Both the position numbers and the translations under genes were made by a program. Positions 4,966 to 5,446 of a stretch of DNA of 5,446 nucleotides are shown piece after piece. The first letter of the stretch is position 1. Every line of letters begins with the position of its first letter. The stretch is from positions 1 to 5,446 of the forward strand of contig JAAZDA010000017.1 of the NCBI GenBank assembly GCA_012512995.1. The letters are read 5' to 3'. The notes below the pieces were generated by a model that was not told the DNA's origin, ran no database searches, and saw only the letters and a program-made list of their open reading frames with translations. Source of the stretch: Clostridiales bacterium. Its GTDB lineage: Bacteria > Bacillota > Clostridia > Lachnospirales > Lachnospiraceae.

Positions 4966-5446
4966 TTAGAAGTGCATGGATATCCGTCATTACCTTATCG
5001 AAAAAAGTTTTGGAGAAATATTGTGGAAATGCAGGCACGATCATCATCGCCTGCAAAATCAGGATCTGATTAATTATTTTCATTTCGGGAATGTTCTCAA
5101 TTGCTGCATCGTTGTTTTCAACTGAAAAATATTCACTAATGAAGATCCGCCACAGAGTTCTTTGCTGTGAACCGGTCAGCCCTGTAAATTCGCCGACTTC
5201 ATTATCAGATAAAGAGTTGTTATAGCATAGCGTAAAGCAGAGCGAAGCCAAATCTATCAGGGGGCAGCCCAGTGAAAAACTGCCCATATCAATAAGCATC
5301 AATTCTCCGTCCGAAACCATAATATTATTGGGATTGAAATCACCATGAACATAGGTGTCATAATTATTGAGTGTTGCAAGGAGCTTTTCCGCATTGTTGA
5401 TTTCTTTTCCGTCCAGGAAACTGTAAGACGCAAGATTGTTTCTGTA
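4949..5446 (-). CDS. APH/choline-kinase-type phosphotransferase, 5' end outside window
   Basis: The frame is open from the window edge at 5446 to TGA at 4949, giving 165 visible residues. The first Met at 5320 is internal, because the family's catalytic motif lies before it. V-H-G-D-F-N-P-N-N-I-M (visible residues 33-43) is the catalytic loop of aminoglycoside/choline/homoserine-type kinases, with catalytic Asp36 and metal-binding Asn41. L-M-L-I-D-M-G-S (49-56) supplies the second metal-binding Asp53. G-C-P-L-I-D-L-A just after it is the usual G-x-P-x-x-D-L-A motif. The N-terminal ATP-binding lobe is missing from view. It should transfer phosphate from ATP to the hydroxyl of a small molecule or a protein; the substrate is unknown and antibiotic resistance should not be assumed. 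It is the first visible gene of an operon with the EamA transporter, overlapping it by 17 nt. Confidence 0.85.
   Translation of the reverse strand, partial: YRNNLASYSFLDGKEINNAEKLLATLNNYDTYVHGDFNPNNIMVSDGELMLIDMGSFSLGCPLIDLASLCFTLCYNNSLSDNEVGEFTGLTGSQQRTLWRIFISEYFSVENNDAAIENIPEMKIINQILILQAMMIVPAFPQYFSKTFFDKVMTDIHALLNGGKI

Noticed and set aside
5320..5320. Met codon at 5320 as the kinase start
   Set aside because: The catalytic HGDFNPNN motif lies upstream in the same frame, which stays open to the window edge; the gene clearly begins outside.

Overview
The window looks like chromosome of a low-to-mid GC Firmicute, most likely a Clostridia/Lachnospiraceae-type gut bacterium. The basis is strong AGGAGG-type ribosome binding sites, a YlmH-type S4 protein, a lipobox-bearing acidic low-complexity lipoprotein, and codon use typical of that group. 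This is an inference from style, not a taxonomic search.

Left part (1-2081): a decayed, mosaic accessory region. Positions 1-300 are AT-rich and hold one possible 28-codon ORF with a good ribosome binding site, plus two copies of a GGAAG-TTAATT-CTTCC dyad. At 302-436 there is an apparent IS30-family transposase remnant: start region, loss of the helix-turn-helix part, then a Cys-rich segment. A third dyad copy with a swapped base pair lies beyond it at 501-516. At 618-1784 an AT-rich FtsX-like ABC permease runs to its natural C-terminus, but it has lost its first membrane segment and any start signal, and no ATPase partner is visible. At about 1817-1990 lies a frameshifted remnant of a small two-helix membrane protein.

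Middle part (2082-4014, + strand): intact genes with more even base composition. A short flavodoxin-like protein is followed after 4 nt by ylmH, an S4-domain ribosome-associated RNA-binding protein; the two look like one transcription unit. After a weak hairpin and a leader able to mask its own Shine-Dalgarno site comes a lipoprotein gene whose product has a 12-residue acidic tandem repeat inserted between two beta-rich segments.

Right part (4072-5446, - strand): a two-gene operon converging on the lipoprotein gene. An APH/choline-kinase-type phosphotransferase (5' part outside the window) overlaps by 17 nt an EamA/DMT-family 10-helix transporter. A perfect 11-bp hairpin at 4048-4076 serves both converging units as a terminator and includes the transporter stop codon.

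No clearly new defence or mobile system is visible. The best leads are the masked ribosome binding site of the lipoprotein leader, the selection pattern inside its repeats, the compensated dyads around the IS30 remnant, and the pairing of a small-molecule kinase with a DMT exporter.
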